From positions 1 through 6,131 of the forward strand of contig CAMFCK010000061.1 in NCBI GenBank assembly GCA_945948775.1: a DNA stretch of 6,131 bases, written 5' to 3'. Positions 1 to 6,131 of this stretch are shown piece after piece. Below the pieces are notes generated by a model, which was given only the letters and a program-made list of their open reading frames with translations, did not search any database and was not told the origin of the DNA. Each line of letters starts with the position of its first letter. Position 1 is the stretch's first letter. Made by a program: the position numbers and the translations under genes. The stretch is from an uncultured Clostridia bacterium. Lineage in GTDB: Bacteria > Bacillota > Clostridia > UBA1381.

Positions 1-38
1 AGGATTTTTTCATATTTATTCAAAAAACCTTGCAGCAT

Positions 39-85
39 AATAATCAAAAAATGTTGTCGCATAGCGACAACATTTTTTGATTATT
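39..85. terminator. Bidirectional intrinsic terminator downstream of metK
   Basis: Bases 39-60 and 64-85 are perfect reverse complements: 22 paired positions around a 3-base loop (ata). The inner part is the GC-richer stem ATGTTGTCGC / GCGACAACAT, and it is flanked by A6 on the left and T6 on the right, so it has the stem-plus-U-tract form of a Rho-independent terminator on both strands. On the minus strand it lies 87 bases past the metK stop and should end the lexA-metK transcript. On the plus strand it could end a gene entering from the left, of which at most a few codons would lie in this window. The structure is read directly; its function is inferred. Confidence 0.85.
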
Positions 86-172
86 CGGCAGTCATTAAAT
101 AAAGGTTTATGCCCTTGAACGCTCCGGACAACTTTCTTATACCCCTTATATTTGCTTTTAATTAAATATATT

Positions 173-1315
173 CTATCCCAGAACCGCCTTTTTCAGTTCC
201 TCCGTTTTATCTGTGCGTTCCCACAAAACGCCAAGCTCCTCTCGCCCCATATGTCCGTATGCAGCAAGCTGCTTATAGATCGGACGTCTTAAATCGAGAG
301 CCTTGATAATCGCCTGCGGACGCAGGTCGAACACCTTTTTAACCGCCTCCGAGATCAACTCATCGTCCGCCTCGCCCGTTCCGAAGGTGTCCGCCATTAC
401 AGAAACCGGCTCGGCAACGCCAATTGCATAGGCAAGCTGTATTTCGCATTTTTTTGCAAGTCCTGCCGCAACTATATTTTTTGCAACCCATCGCGCAGCG
501 TATGCCGCCGAACGGTCAACCTTTGTAGGATCCTTGCCGGAAAATGCGCCGCCTCCGTGACGGGCATAGCCTCCGTACGTATCAACGATTATCTTGCGCC
601 CGGTCAGTCCGCTGTCCCCCTGCGGCCCGCCCACAACAAAACGCCCGGTGGGGTTTACATAATATTTTGTATCCGCGCCGAGAAGTCTTTCGGGAATAAC
701 CGGAGTGATAACGTGCTTTATCAGATCCTCTTTGATCTGCGGAATATCAACATCAGGTGAATGCTGAGTCGAAATAACGACCGTATCCACCGAAACAGGA
801 ATACCGTTTTCATAGCATACCGTCACCTGCGTTTTTCCATCGGGACGAAGATAAGGCAAAAGACCAGATTTTCTAACCTCTGTCAGCCTTTTCGCAAGCT
901 TATGTGCAAGCGAAATAGGCAAAGGCATAAGCTCCGGCGTTTCATCGCAGGCATAACCGAACATCATGCCCTGATCTCCTGCACCTTCGGCATTAACTCC
1001 CATTGCAATATCCGGCGACTGCTCATCAATGGAGGTCACCACCGCACAGGTGTTTCCGTCAAAGCCGTATTTTGCACGGTCATAGCCTATCTCAAGCACA
1101 ACATTGCGCGCAATCCTTGCAATATCTGCATAGCCCTTTGTTGTAATTTCACCCATTATCGAAATTATTCCGGTGGTACATGTGGTTTCACATGCCACAC
1201 GCGCGTCCGGATCCTGACTTAAAAGCTCGTCCAAAACCGCGTCCGAAATCAAATCGCATATTTTATCGGGGTGTCCCTCTGTAACCGACTCCGATGTAAA
1301 TAACATTTTACTCAT
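173..1315 (-). CDS. metK: S-adenosylmethionine synthetase (methionine adenosyltransferase)
   Basis: This cytoplasmic enzyme makes S-adenosylmethionine from methionine and ATP, releasing phosphate and pyrophosphate. It supplies the methyl donor for DNA, RNA and protein methylation and the precursor for polyamines and radical-SAM chemistry. Diagnostic motifs, counting from the start chosen here, are [13 protein letters not shown] near residues 6-18 (ATP/metal site), [12 protein letters not shown] near 111-122 and the glycine-rich GGGAFSGKD near 254-262, followed by a conserved [11 protein letters not shown] segment. The protein is 380 residues, slightly short of the usual 380-400, and reads intact to its TAG stop. 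An in-frame ATG two codons upstream (1321) is possible, but the AAAGGATG ribosome binding site lies only about 4 bases from it and about 10 from the ATG at 1315. The MSK start also matches Firmicute homologues. The gene lies 23 bases after lexA on the same strand and is probably co-transcribed with it. No SAM riboswitch is visible in front of it. Confidence 0.97.
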   Translation of the reverse strand: MSKMLFTSESVTEGHPDKICDLISDAVLDELLSQDPDARVACETTCTTGIISIMGEITTKGYADIARIARNVVLEIGYDRAKYGFDGNTCAVVTSIDEQSPDIAMGVNAEGAGDQGMMFGYACDETPELMPLPISLAHKLAKRLTEVRKSGLLPYLRPDGKTQVTVCYENGIPVSVDTVVISTQHSPDVDIPQIKEDLIKHVITPVIPERLLGADTKYYVNPTGRFVVGGPQGDSGLTGRKIIVDTYGGYARHGGGAFSGKDPTKVDRSAAYAARWVAKNIVAAGLAKKCEIQLAYAIGVAEPVSVMADTFGTGEADDELISEAVKKVFDLRPQAIIKALDLRRPIYKQLAAYGHMGREELGVLWERTDKTEELKKAVLG

Positions 1316-1323
1316 TTGCATAT

Positions 1324-1332
1324 CATCCTTTC
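1324..1332 (-). promoter_or_regulatory. Ribosome binding site of metK
   Basis: Minus-strand GAAAGGATG lies in the short gap after the lexA stop and matches the 5' part of GAAAGGAGG. If aligned to AGGAGG it ends about 8 bases before the ATG at 1315 and 2 bases before the ATG at 1321, which favours the downstream start. Its position directly after the lexA stop fits translation from a shared mRNA. Confidence 0.6.
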
Positions 1333-1338
1333 TCAGGC

Positions 1339-1950
1339 TCAGAAAATCCTGAAAACTCCCACAACCTTGCCCAATATCGCCACATTTGTGACTATAATCG
1401 GTGACATTGCGTCATTTTCCGGCTGAAGCCTTATATGTCCGTCCTCCCTATAGAAGGTTTTTACAGTCGCGTCCTCGCCGTTTATCAGCGCGACCACAAT
1501 ATCGCCGTTATCGGCGGTTTCCTGCTTCTGTACTATTATCAGATCTCCGTCAAGTATCGCGGCATTTATCATCGATTCGCCGGACACCTTCAGCATAAAC
1601 AGCTCCTTATTGCGCGCAAGCGACATCGGCACCGGAAAACTTTCTCCTATATCCTCCACCGCCGTTATGGGCTGTCCCGCAGTTATTCTGCCGTATACCG
1701 GGATACGCGTGTATGCCTCATTATTCCGGTCTGCATCATATGCCACGACTTTAATCGAACGGTTCTTCGCGCCTTCTTTTGCTATCAGTCCGTGCTCCTC
1801 AAGCTTTTTGAGCCTTGCATGTACGGTAGCGGTAGAGGTAAGCCCCACTTCAGAGCAAATCTCGCGCACAGTCGGAGGGAAGCCTCGCGTAGCCTGCTGA
1901 TCCTGTATAAATCTCAGAATTTCATAATCCTTATCTGTCAGTTTTGCCAT
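1339..1950 (-). CDS. lexA: LexA, SOS response transcriptional repressor and self-cleaving protease
   Basis: LexA represses DNA-damage genes and is inactivated when RecA-ssDNA filaments stimulate its self-cleavage. The 203-residue protein has an N-terminal winged helix-turn-helix (about 1-65, with [20 protein letters not shown] at 27-46 covering the recognition helices) and a C-terminal S24 peptidase domain. The scissile bond is Ala91-Gly92 in ITAGQPI, the same numbering as in Bacillus subtilis LexA. The catalytic serine is Ser126 in SGESM and the catalytic lysine is Lys164 in ATVKTF, so the protein should be cleavable. The ATG at 1950 is chosen because AAGGGAG lies 6 bases upstream and the protein then starts MAKLTDKD, as expected for the family. 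A longer frame opening at 2016 would begin inside the promoter and adds non-homologous residues. The gene sits between the DnaD-like gene and metK, all on the minus strand. Confidence 0.97.
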   Translation of the reverse strand: MAKLTDKDYEILRFIQDQQATRGFPPTVREICSEVGLTSTATVHARLKKLEEHGLIAKEGAKNRSIKVVAYDADRNNEAYTRIPVYGRITAGQPITAVEDIGESFPVPMSLARNKELFMLKVSGESMINAAILDGDLIIVQKQETADNGDIVVALINGEDATVKTFYREDGHIRLQPENDAMSPIIVTNVAILGKVVGVFRIF

Positions 1951-1956
1951 ACTAAT

Positions 1957-1963
1957 CTCCCTT
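1957..1963 (-). promoter_or_regulatory. Ribosome binding site of lexA
   Basis: Minus-strand AAGGGAG, a one-base variant of AAGGAGG, ends 6 bases before the ATG at 1950. It decides the start, since nothing comparable precedes the in-frame ATG at 2016. Confidence 0.75.
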
Positions 1964-1996
1964 CCGCCGCCGGCTGCGGCACAAATTTTTGTTTCT

Positions 1997-2032
1997 ATTA
2001 TACAGTATACCATCAATGTTCGTCAAAGTCAA
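1997..2032 (-). promoter_or_regulatory. lexA(-metK) promoter, two overlapping sigma-A-type elements
   Basis: On the minus strand TTGACT (2027-2032) is followed after 17 bases by TATACT (2004-2009), preceded by a TGG extended -10. Immediately downstream a second pair, TTGACG (2021-2026) and TATAAT (1997-2002), is separated by 18 bases. Either gives a leader of roughly 40-47 bases to the lexA ATG. Between the first -35 and -10 lies CGAAC, half of the Gram-positive SOS box CGAAC-N4-GTTCG, but the partner half is not recognisable. The promoter lies 50 bases past the dnaD stop and no clear terminator separates them, so read-through from dnaD may add to lexA transcription. Confidence 0.8.
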
Positions 2033-2082
2033 ACAATTACCGAATTTTTATTCTTATTCCGCGAACAAAGTCTTGCCGCCTG

Positions 2083-3045
2083 TTATTTGCCGCGCAGAAG
2101 CTGCTCTAAATCCTTATGACCGTAGCCGTCGTTTCCGTCCTTCGCAGAAGCCTTGCTCTTTGAGCGGAAGCTCTCATGCTCCGCCTTTGCCGCCGCAGTT
2201 GTGCGTATTCCGTCAGCATTCCAGCGTTCGAGGATCTTGTCCATATACGGGAAGGACAGCTTGCCCGTCTGCATCAGGCAGTATTCATGCGCAAGCAGTA
2301 TCATCTCTTCGCTCATTGCATATTCGCCCAGCCATTTTGCAAAATACTGCTCCTCTCCGGCAGCAGCAGGTCTGCCGCCGATGCCCATAGCGTCCATAAG
2401 CTGCTTCTGGGATTCGAGTCTGCGCTCGGAATCGCGCAGATAACGGCTTATATCCTCCGGTGTTATAAGTCCGCGCTCCTTCCACGACAGCGCCACCTTC
2501 TCGGCATATGAAATACGCGGCTTCCCACGCGAAACGCAGTATTCTAAAAGCATCAAAATCGCCTCCGGCGAATAGCCGAGGCCGTCGTAAAACCAATAAA
2601 GCGACTCCATTTCCGATGGATTTAAGGGCTTTGCAAGCAGTTCCTCTGCCACCGCCATCATATCGCGCAGCGCAGGACTTGACAGCACAGCGTCGCTGAC
2701 CTGTTCGCTGGTATAGTCGGTCTTTTTCACCTCTTCCGGCTCAGGTTCAGCGCTATTGGGCTGCGGCGGCTTCTGCACAGGGCGGCACGCCTCCGCCGTC
2801 AGGCTGATACTATCGTTTTCTACGATTATAACACCCTCCTGCCTCCAGTATTCCACCGCATTTACCACATCGCTCTCAAGCACGCTCAGCACAGCCGCTA
2901 TCTGCGAGTACTCCACATTTTCGCCCGCTTTTGCAAGCAGATACAGATATATCTTTACATATGTACCGTTCGCCTTTGGCATTTTATTAAGGATAAAATC
3001 ATATCCCAGCGGAACAAACCCGCTATGACCATTAATTACCGGCAT
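2083..3045 (-). CDS. DnaD-domain replication initiation protein
   Basis: This 320-residue protein has the DnaD/DnaB architecture of Firmicutes, in which such proteins remodel origin DNA and help load the replicative helicase. Residues about 15-85 look like the N-terminal winged-helix oligomerisation domain (DDBH1). Residues about 88-110 form a Pro/Glu-rich linker. Two copies of the helical DDBH2 domain follow at about 120-195 and 230-281. Each ends in the YxxxIxxxW DNA-binding signature: Y180-V184-W188 and Y267-I271-W275, each followed by a glycine. The tail (282-320) is polar, Lys/Ser-rich and ends DLEQLLRGK. The ATG at 3045 follows AGAAAGGA at 3055-3062. No helicase loader (dnaC/dnaI) is next to it, unlike many clostridial loci. 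It could be a chromosomal DnaD/DnaB functional equivalent or a paralogue of phage origin; the core-gene surroundings favour the former. No gene symbol is given because DnaD and DnaB-type members cannot be separated by eye. Confidence 0.88.
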   Translation of the reverse strand: MPVINGHSGFVPLGYDFILNKMPKANGTYVKIYLYLLAKAGENVEYSQIAAVLSVLESDVVNAVEYWRQEGVIIVENDSISLTAEACRPVQKPPQPNSAEPEPEEVKKTDYTSEQVSDAVLSSPALRDMMAVAEELLAKPLNPSEMESLYWFYDGLGYSPEAILMLLEYCVSRGKPRISYAEKVALSWKERGLITPEDISRYLRDSERRLESQKQLMDAMGIGGRPAAAGEEQYFAKWLGEYAMSEEMILLAHEYCLMQTGKLSFPYMDKILERWNADGIRTTAAAKAEHESFRSKSKASAKDGNDGYGHKDLEQLLRGK

Positions 3046-3054
3046 TTTTTCTTT

Positions 3055-3062
3055 TCCTTTCT
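3055..3062 (-). promoter_or_regulatory. Ribosome binding site of the DnaD-like gene
   Basis: Minus-strand AGAAAGGA ends 9 bases before the ATG at 3045, in an A-rich spacer. It supports that start codon. Confidence 0.6.
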
Positions 3063-3092
3063 GGCTTTTATAAAAAATTTTGTTAAAAAACG

Positions 3093-3123
3093 AAAAAAAT
3101 ACAATATGCCTGTTGACATATTG
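3093..3123 (-). terminator. Terminator-like hairpin in the dnaD leader (candidate attenuator)
   Basis: Read on the minus strand, CAATATGTC (3123-3115) pairs with GGCATATTG (3110-3102): nine pairs including one U-G wobble around an AACA loop. The stem is followed directly by TATTTTTTT (3101-3093). This is the form of an intrinsic terminator, although the stem is AU-rich. It lies between the best dnaD promoter and the dnaD start, so it would act as premature termination. The same DNA covers the -35 box of the plus-strand rpoB promoter, so the dyad could instead be a protein operator. Confidence 0.45.
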
Positions 3124-3141
3124 AAGAATATATGATAGTAT
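3113..3141 (+). promoter_or_regulatory. Candidate rpoB promoter
   Basis: A perfect TTGACA (3113-3118) is followed after 17 bases by TAGTAT (3136-3141), which matches four of six consensus -10 positions. Transcription would begin near 3148 and give a leader of about 160 bases. A weaker alternative, TTGATT (3188-3193) with TATATA (3212-3217) at 18 bases, lies nearer the gene. Confidence 0.6.
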
Positions 3142-3161
3142 AGTTTATTGTACTATGGTAT

Positions 3162-3177
3162 TAATATGGGCATATTA
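3162..3177. repeat. Inverted repeat TAATATG-GG-CATATTA in the dnaD-rpoB spacer
   Basis: Two 7-base arms (3162-3168 and 3171-3177) form a near-perfect 16-bp palindrome just downstream of the predicted rpoB start of transcription. With bulges the dyad extends to GG at 3157-3158 and CC at 3179-3180. It shares the half-site AATATG / CATATT with the dyad at 3102-3123. A 2-base spacer is too small for a tight RNA hairpin but suits binding by a dimeric protein. Confidence 0.5.
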
Positions 3178-3202
3178 TCCGCCGCCCTTGATTTCAGAAG
3201 TA

Positions 3203-3231
3203 ATTATATCATATATAAATACAAAAATCAA
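3203..3231 (-). promoter_or_regulatory. Candidate promoter of the DnaD-like gene
   Basis: On the minus strand TTGATT (3226-3231) is followed after 17 bases by a perfect TATAAT (3203-3208). Transcription would begin near 3196, giving a leader of about 150 bases and running towards the oncoming rpoB promoter. A weaker minus-strand alternative is TTAATA, 16 bases, then TATACT at 3137-3142, closer to the gene. Confidence 0.6.
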
Positions 3232-3293
3232 GAGCAATATTTATAAAATTAAAAAAAGGATATTATTACCATACCGCTGCCAAAAATTCAGAC

Positions 3294-3299
3294 GAGGTG
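3294..3299 (+). promoter_or_regulatory. Ribosome binding site of rpoB
   Basis: GAGGTG (within GAGGTGAT, a strong match to the 16S 3' end) ends 8 bases before the ATG at 3308. It decides the start, because the frame stays open upstream to 3125 and holds another ATG at 3155 with no ribosome binding site. Confidence 0.85.
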
Positions 3300-3307
3300 A
3301 TAAAAGA

Positions 3308-6131
3308 ATGGTGCATCAGGTGCATATGGGCAAAAACACCAGGCTCAGTTATTCCAAAATAAACGAAGTTTTAGAGATGCCTAATCTTATCGAGGTGCAG
3401 AAGGATTCTTACAACTGGTTTCTTGAGGAGGGGCTTAAAGAGGTATTTCACGATATTTCCCCGATAACCGACCACTCAGGACATTTAGTGTTGGAATTTT
3501 TTGACTACCGCCTTGATTACACTCCGAAATATTCCGTTGAGGAGTGCAAGGAGCGCGACGCAAAATATGCGGCGCCGCTTCGCGTAAGCGTCCGCCTTAT
3601 CAACACGGAAACGGGCGAAATCAAGGAGCAGGAAATATTTTTAGGCGACTTCCCGCTCATGACAGAACAGGGCACCTTCATTATAAACGGCGCAGAGCGT
3701 GTAATTGTAAGCCAGCTGGTTCGTTCGCCCGGAATTTATTACGATTTTGTCCGGGACAAGACCGGCAAGCCGCTGTACAGCTCTACCGTCATACCCTATC
3801 GCGGCGCATGGCTTGAGTACGAAACCGACTCAAACGATGTTTTTTCGGTACGTATAGACAGAACAAGAAAAATCCCCGTAACCATTCTTATCCGCGCAAT
3901 GGGCGTACAGACCAACGCGGAAATCACAGAGCTGTTCGGCGAAGATCCGCGGCTCAGCGCGACCTTTGAAAAGGATCCGACCGATAACCGTAATGACGCT
4001 CTGCTGGAAATCTACAAGCGTCTGCGCCCCGGCGAGCCGCTTAACGTTGAAAACGCGCAGTCCCTTATTCATAATATGTTCTTCGACCCGAAAAGATACG
4101 ACCTTGCAAGAGTTGGTCGCTATAAATTTAACAAAAAGCTGGCTCTTACCTCGCGTATAGTAGGCAAAATCGTCGCAGACGACGTTATCGATCCGATAAC
4201 CGGAGAGCTTTTGGCACAGGCAGGTGATGAGCTTACCTACGATACCGTGCTTAAAATGGAGAATGTCGGCATAAATTCGCTTGATGTAATTGTTGAAGAG
4301 CGCCGTGTAAGAATACTGTCAAACGATATGGTTCTCATTTCGGAGTATGTTGATATTGACGTGTCAGACCTGCGTCTGGGCAAGGTAAGGAAGAAAGTTC
4401 TTGAGGATATATTGAATAACCTTGAGGAGGGCGAGGATCTCCATGAGAAGCTTGAAGCACGCATTGACGAGCTTTCACCAAAGCACATTACAGTCGATGA
4501 TATGATGGCGTCCATAAACTACGTCATCAGCCTTGCAAACGGCGTCGGCTCAATAGATGACATCGACCATCTCGGCAACCGCCGTTTAAGAAGCGTAGGC
4601 GAGCTTTTGCAAAACCAGTTCAGAATCGGTCTTGCAAGAATGGAGCGTGTGGTAAGAGAGCGTATGACCATTCAGGATCTTGAAATCATTACGCCTCAGA
4701 CTCTTATCAATATCCGCCCGATAATCGCCACAATTAACGAGTTCTTCGGCTCCTCACAGCTTTCGCAGTTCATGGACCAGCCCAACCCTTTGGCGGAGCT
4801 TCGTCACAAGCGCCGTATTTCGGCATTAGGTCCCGGCGGTCTGTCGCGTGAGCGCGCTGGCTTTGTGGTTCGTGACGTCCACTATTCGCACTACGGCAGA
4901 ATGTGTCCTATAGAAACGCCGGAAGGTCCGAATATCGGTCTTATCACATCGCTTGCTACCTTTGCGCGCATCAACGAATACGGATTTGTGGAAGCGCCCT
5001 ACCGCAAGGTGGACAAGGAAACAGGTGTTGTTACCGATGAAATAGTATACATGACCGCAGACGTTGAGGATGAATATATAATTGCACAGGCAAACGAGCC
5101 TCTTGACGAAGATGGGCATTTTATAGACAAGTACGTTGCTGCACGCTACCGTGATGAAATCATTGAGGTCGAGGGCAGCCGCATCGACTATATGGACGTA
5201 TCGCCGAGACAGCTTGTTTCGGTTGTTACCGCTTGTATCCCCTTCCTTGAAAACGACGACGCAAACCGTGCGCTGATGGGCTCGAACATGCAGTGTCAGG
5301 CAGTACCTCTGCTTACCACCGATTCGCCTATTGTCGGAACCGGTAGGGAATATAAGGTGGCACGCGATTCCGGCTCGGCAGTAATTGCAAAGGAATCCGG
5401 TACCGTCATAAAGGTTTCAGCGGACGAAATCATAATTAAGGGCGATACAACAGGCGCAAAGCATGTACAAAAGCTTATCAAATTCGCGCGTTCAAACCAG
5501 TCTACCTGTATAAATCAGCGCCCGATCGTCAAGTGCGGCGAGCATGTGAACAAGGGTGATATAATAGCTGACGGTCCGGCTATGTCAAACGGTGAGCTTG
5601 CCCTGGGCAAGAATATACTCATAGGCTTCATGACATGGGAAGGCTACAATTACGAGGACGCTGTCTTAATAAGCGAGGAGCTTGTTATGAACGATGTGTT
5701 CACTTCTATTCATATTGAGGAATATGAGTGTGAATCCCGTGACACCAAGCTCGGACCCGAGGAAATAACACGCGATATCCCGAATGTTTCGGAGGACGCA
5801 TTAAAAGACCTTAACGACAAGGGTATAATCCGCATAGGCGCCGAGGTTCGCGCAGGAGATATTCTTGTTGGCAAGGTTACTCCCAAGGGCGAAACAGAGC
5901 TTACCGCAGAGGAGCGTCTGCTGCGTGCAATCTTCGGCGAAAAGGCGCGCGAGGTACGCGATACCTCTTTAAGAGTTCCTCACGGCGAAAACGGTATAAT
6001 TGTTGATGTAAAGACCTTTACAAGAGAAAACGGCGACGAGCTTTCGCCGGGTGTAAATGAAGTTGTACGCTGCTATATAGCTCAGAAGAGAAAAATCTCT
6101 GTCGGCGATAAGATGGCGGGACGTCACGGAA
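3308..6131 (+). CDS. rpoB: RNA polymerase beta subunit, 3' truncated by window end
   Basis: The beta subunit forms one side of the RNA polymerase active-site cleft and carries the rifampicin pocket. The frame runs uninterrupted from ATG to the last base, 941 full codons, perhaps three quarters of the protein; the C-terminus lies outside. The product starts [18 protein letters not shown], close to clostridial RpoB. Landmarks are [16 protein letters not shown] at 127-142, the rifampicin-region core [11 protein letters not shown] from 481, [14 protein letters not shown] at 533-546 and [13 protein letters not shown] at 779-791. The window ends in [10 protein letters not shown], whose Lys935 corresponds to active-site Lys1065 of Escherichia coli; the second conserved lysine is just outside. 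Asp490, His500 and Ser505, equivalent to E. coli 516, 526 and 531, are wild type. Unlike many bacteria there is no rplL upstream; the neighbour is a divergent DnaD-like gene. rpoC probably follows but is not seen. Confidence 0.98.
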   Translation, partial: MVHQVHMGKNTRLSYSKINEVLEMPNLIEVQKDSYNWFLEEGLKEVFHDISPITDHSGHLVLEFFDYRLDYTPKYSVEECKERDAKYAAPLRVSVRLINTETGEIKEQEIFLGDFPLMTEQGTFIINGAERVIVSQLVRSPGIYYDFVRDKTGKPLYSSTVIPYRGAWLEYETDSNDVFSVRIDRTRKIPVTILIRAMGVQTNAEITELFGEDPRLSATFEKDPTDNRNDALLEIYKRLRPGEPLNVENAQSLIHNMFFDPKRYDLARVGRYKFNKKLALTSRIVGKIVADDVIDPITGELLAQAGDELTYDTVLKMENVGINSLDVIVEERRVRILSNDMVLISEYVDIDVSDLRLGKVRKKVLEDILNNLEEGEDLHEKLEARIDELSPKHITVDDMMASINYVISLANGVGSIDDIDHLGNRRLRSVGELLQNQFRIGLARMERVVRERMTIQDLEIITPQTLINIRPIIATINEFFGSSQLSQFMDQPNPLAELRHKRRISALGPGGLSRERAGFVVRDVHYSHYGRMCPIETPEGPNIGLITSLATFARINEYGFVEAPYRKVDKETGVVTDEIVYMTADVEDEYIIAQANEPLDEDGHFIDKYVAARYRDEIIEVEGSRIDYMDVSPRQLVSVVTACIPFLENDDANRALMGSNMQCQAVPLLTTDSPIVGTGREYKVARDSGSAVIAKESGTVIKVSADEIIIKGDTTGAKHVQKLIKFARSNQSTCINQRPIVKCGEHVNKGDIIADGPAMSNGELALGKNILIGFMTWEGYNYEDAVLISEELVMNDVFTSIHIEEYECESRDTKLGPEEITRDIPNVSEDALKDLNDKGIIRIGAEVRAGDILVGKVTPKGETELTAEERLLRAIFGEKAREVRDTSLRVPHGENGIIVDVKTFTRENGDELSPGVNEVVRCYIAQKRKISVGDKMAGRHG

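Larger units (their letters stand above)
3154..3273 (+). other. Potential structured 5' leader of rpoB
   Basis: Bases 3154-3167 (TATGGTATTAATAT) are complementary to 3260-3273 (ATATTATTACCATA) at 13 of 14 positions, enclosing 92 bases. Inside it CTTGATTT (3187-3194) is a perfect complement of AAATCAAG (3225-3232). Together they could form a closed, branched leader ending about 20 bases before the rpoB ribosome binding site. The pairing is read from sequence. In such AT-rich DNA chance complementarity is common, and no known riboswitch or L10-type leader was recognised. Confidence 0.3.

Noticed and set aside
1..13. Minus-strand ATG at 11-13 reading MKKS off the left edge
   Set aside because: The nearest Shine-Dalgarno-like AAGG is about 14 bases away and only four codons are visible; it also follows directly after a terminator.
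2..40. Possible 3' end of a plus-strand gene (frame ending GFFHIYSKNLAA with TAA at 38-40) just before the terminator
   Set aside because: The position is tempting, but 12 codons in AT-rich DNA are not enough; the other plus frames are also open here.
761..1222. Plus-strand open frame of 153 codons inside metK
   Set aside because: It is antisense to a complete, well-conserved metK, has no ribosome binding site and encodes a Cys/Arg/His-rich composition typical of a shadow frame. The same holds for plus-strand frames across lexA (1435-2109) and dnaD (2153-3028).
1316..1338. SAM riboswitch in front of metK
   Set aside because: The gap after lexA is only about 20 bases, far too short for any SAM riboswitch class.
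2033..2082. Terminator between dnaD and lexA
   Set aside because: The gap after the dnaD stop has scattered T-runs but no stable GC stem, so no terminator can be claimed.
3166..3246. 26-codon upstream ORF (starting [10 protein letters not shown]) in the rpoB leader
   Set aside because: No ribosome binding site, and the length is expected by chance. It overlaps the predicted dnaD promoter.
3155..3307. In-frame N-terminal extension of rpoB from an ATG at 3155, 51 extra codons with no stop
   Set aside because: There is no ribosome binding site before 3155, a strong one precedes 3308, and the protein from 3308 starts like clostridial RpoB. The extension is Lys/Ile/Tyr-rich as expected from translating AT-rich spacer.
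3830..5481. Minus-strand open frames at 3830-4072, 4237-4515, 4826-5119 and 5296-5481
   Set aside because: All lie within rpoB coding sequence on the opposite strand, with no ribosome binding site or recognisable product.

Overview
The window looks like ordinary chromosomal core genome from a low-to-moderate GC Firmicute, most likely a member of the Clostridia. The evidence is a Gram-positive-type LexA with its Ala-Gly cleavage site at residues 91-92, a DnaD-type replication protein (a family confined mainly to Firmicutes and their phages), Clostridia-like MetK and RpoB N-termini, strong AGGAGG-like ribosome binding sites, and AT-rich intergenic DNA with sigma-A-type promoters. The species cannot be named from this sequence alone. 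No mobile element, CRISPR array, tRNA or rRNA was seen.

Layout. Positions 1-172 hold a long perfect hairpin (39-85) that reads as a bidirectional intrinsic terminator. Three genes follow on the minus strand, transcribed right to left: a DnaD-domain protein (2083-3045), lexA (1339-1950) and metK (173-1315). lexA has its own strong promoter at 1997-2032. Only 23 bases separate the lexA stop from the preferred metK start, so lexA and metK probably share an mRNA that ends at the hairpin at 39-85. The right half is rpoB on the plus strand, starting at 3308 and cut off by the window end after 941 codons.

The most interesting part is the roughly 260-base divergent spacer between dnaD and rpoB (3046-3307). 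The best rpoB promoter (3113-3141, plus) and the best dnaD promoter (3203-3231, minus) face each other, so both 5' leaders would run through the same stretch and overlap in antisense. The same stretch has two inverted repeats built from one core half-site (AATATG / CATATT). One of them, read on the minus strand, is a 9-bp hairpin followed by a U-run, which resembles an attenuator in the dnaD leader. On the plus strand a 14-position long-range dyad could close a structured rpoB leader. These are readings of the sequence and need experimental or comparative support.

Functionally the window joins replication initiation (DnaD-like), the SOS repressor (LexA), S-adenosylmethionine synthesis (MetK) and the RNA polymerase beta subunit. 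rpoB is here separated from the ribosomal protein genes (rplJ-rplL) that precede it in many bacteria and appears to have its own promoter. No wholly new system is evident: the protein-coding content is conventional, and the novelty, if any, is regulatory.
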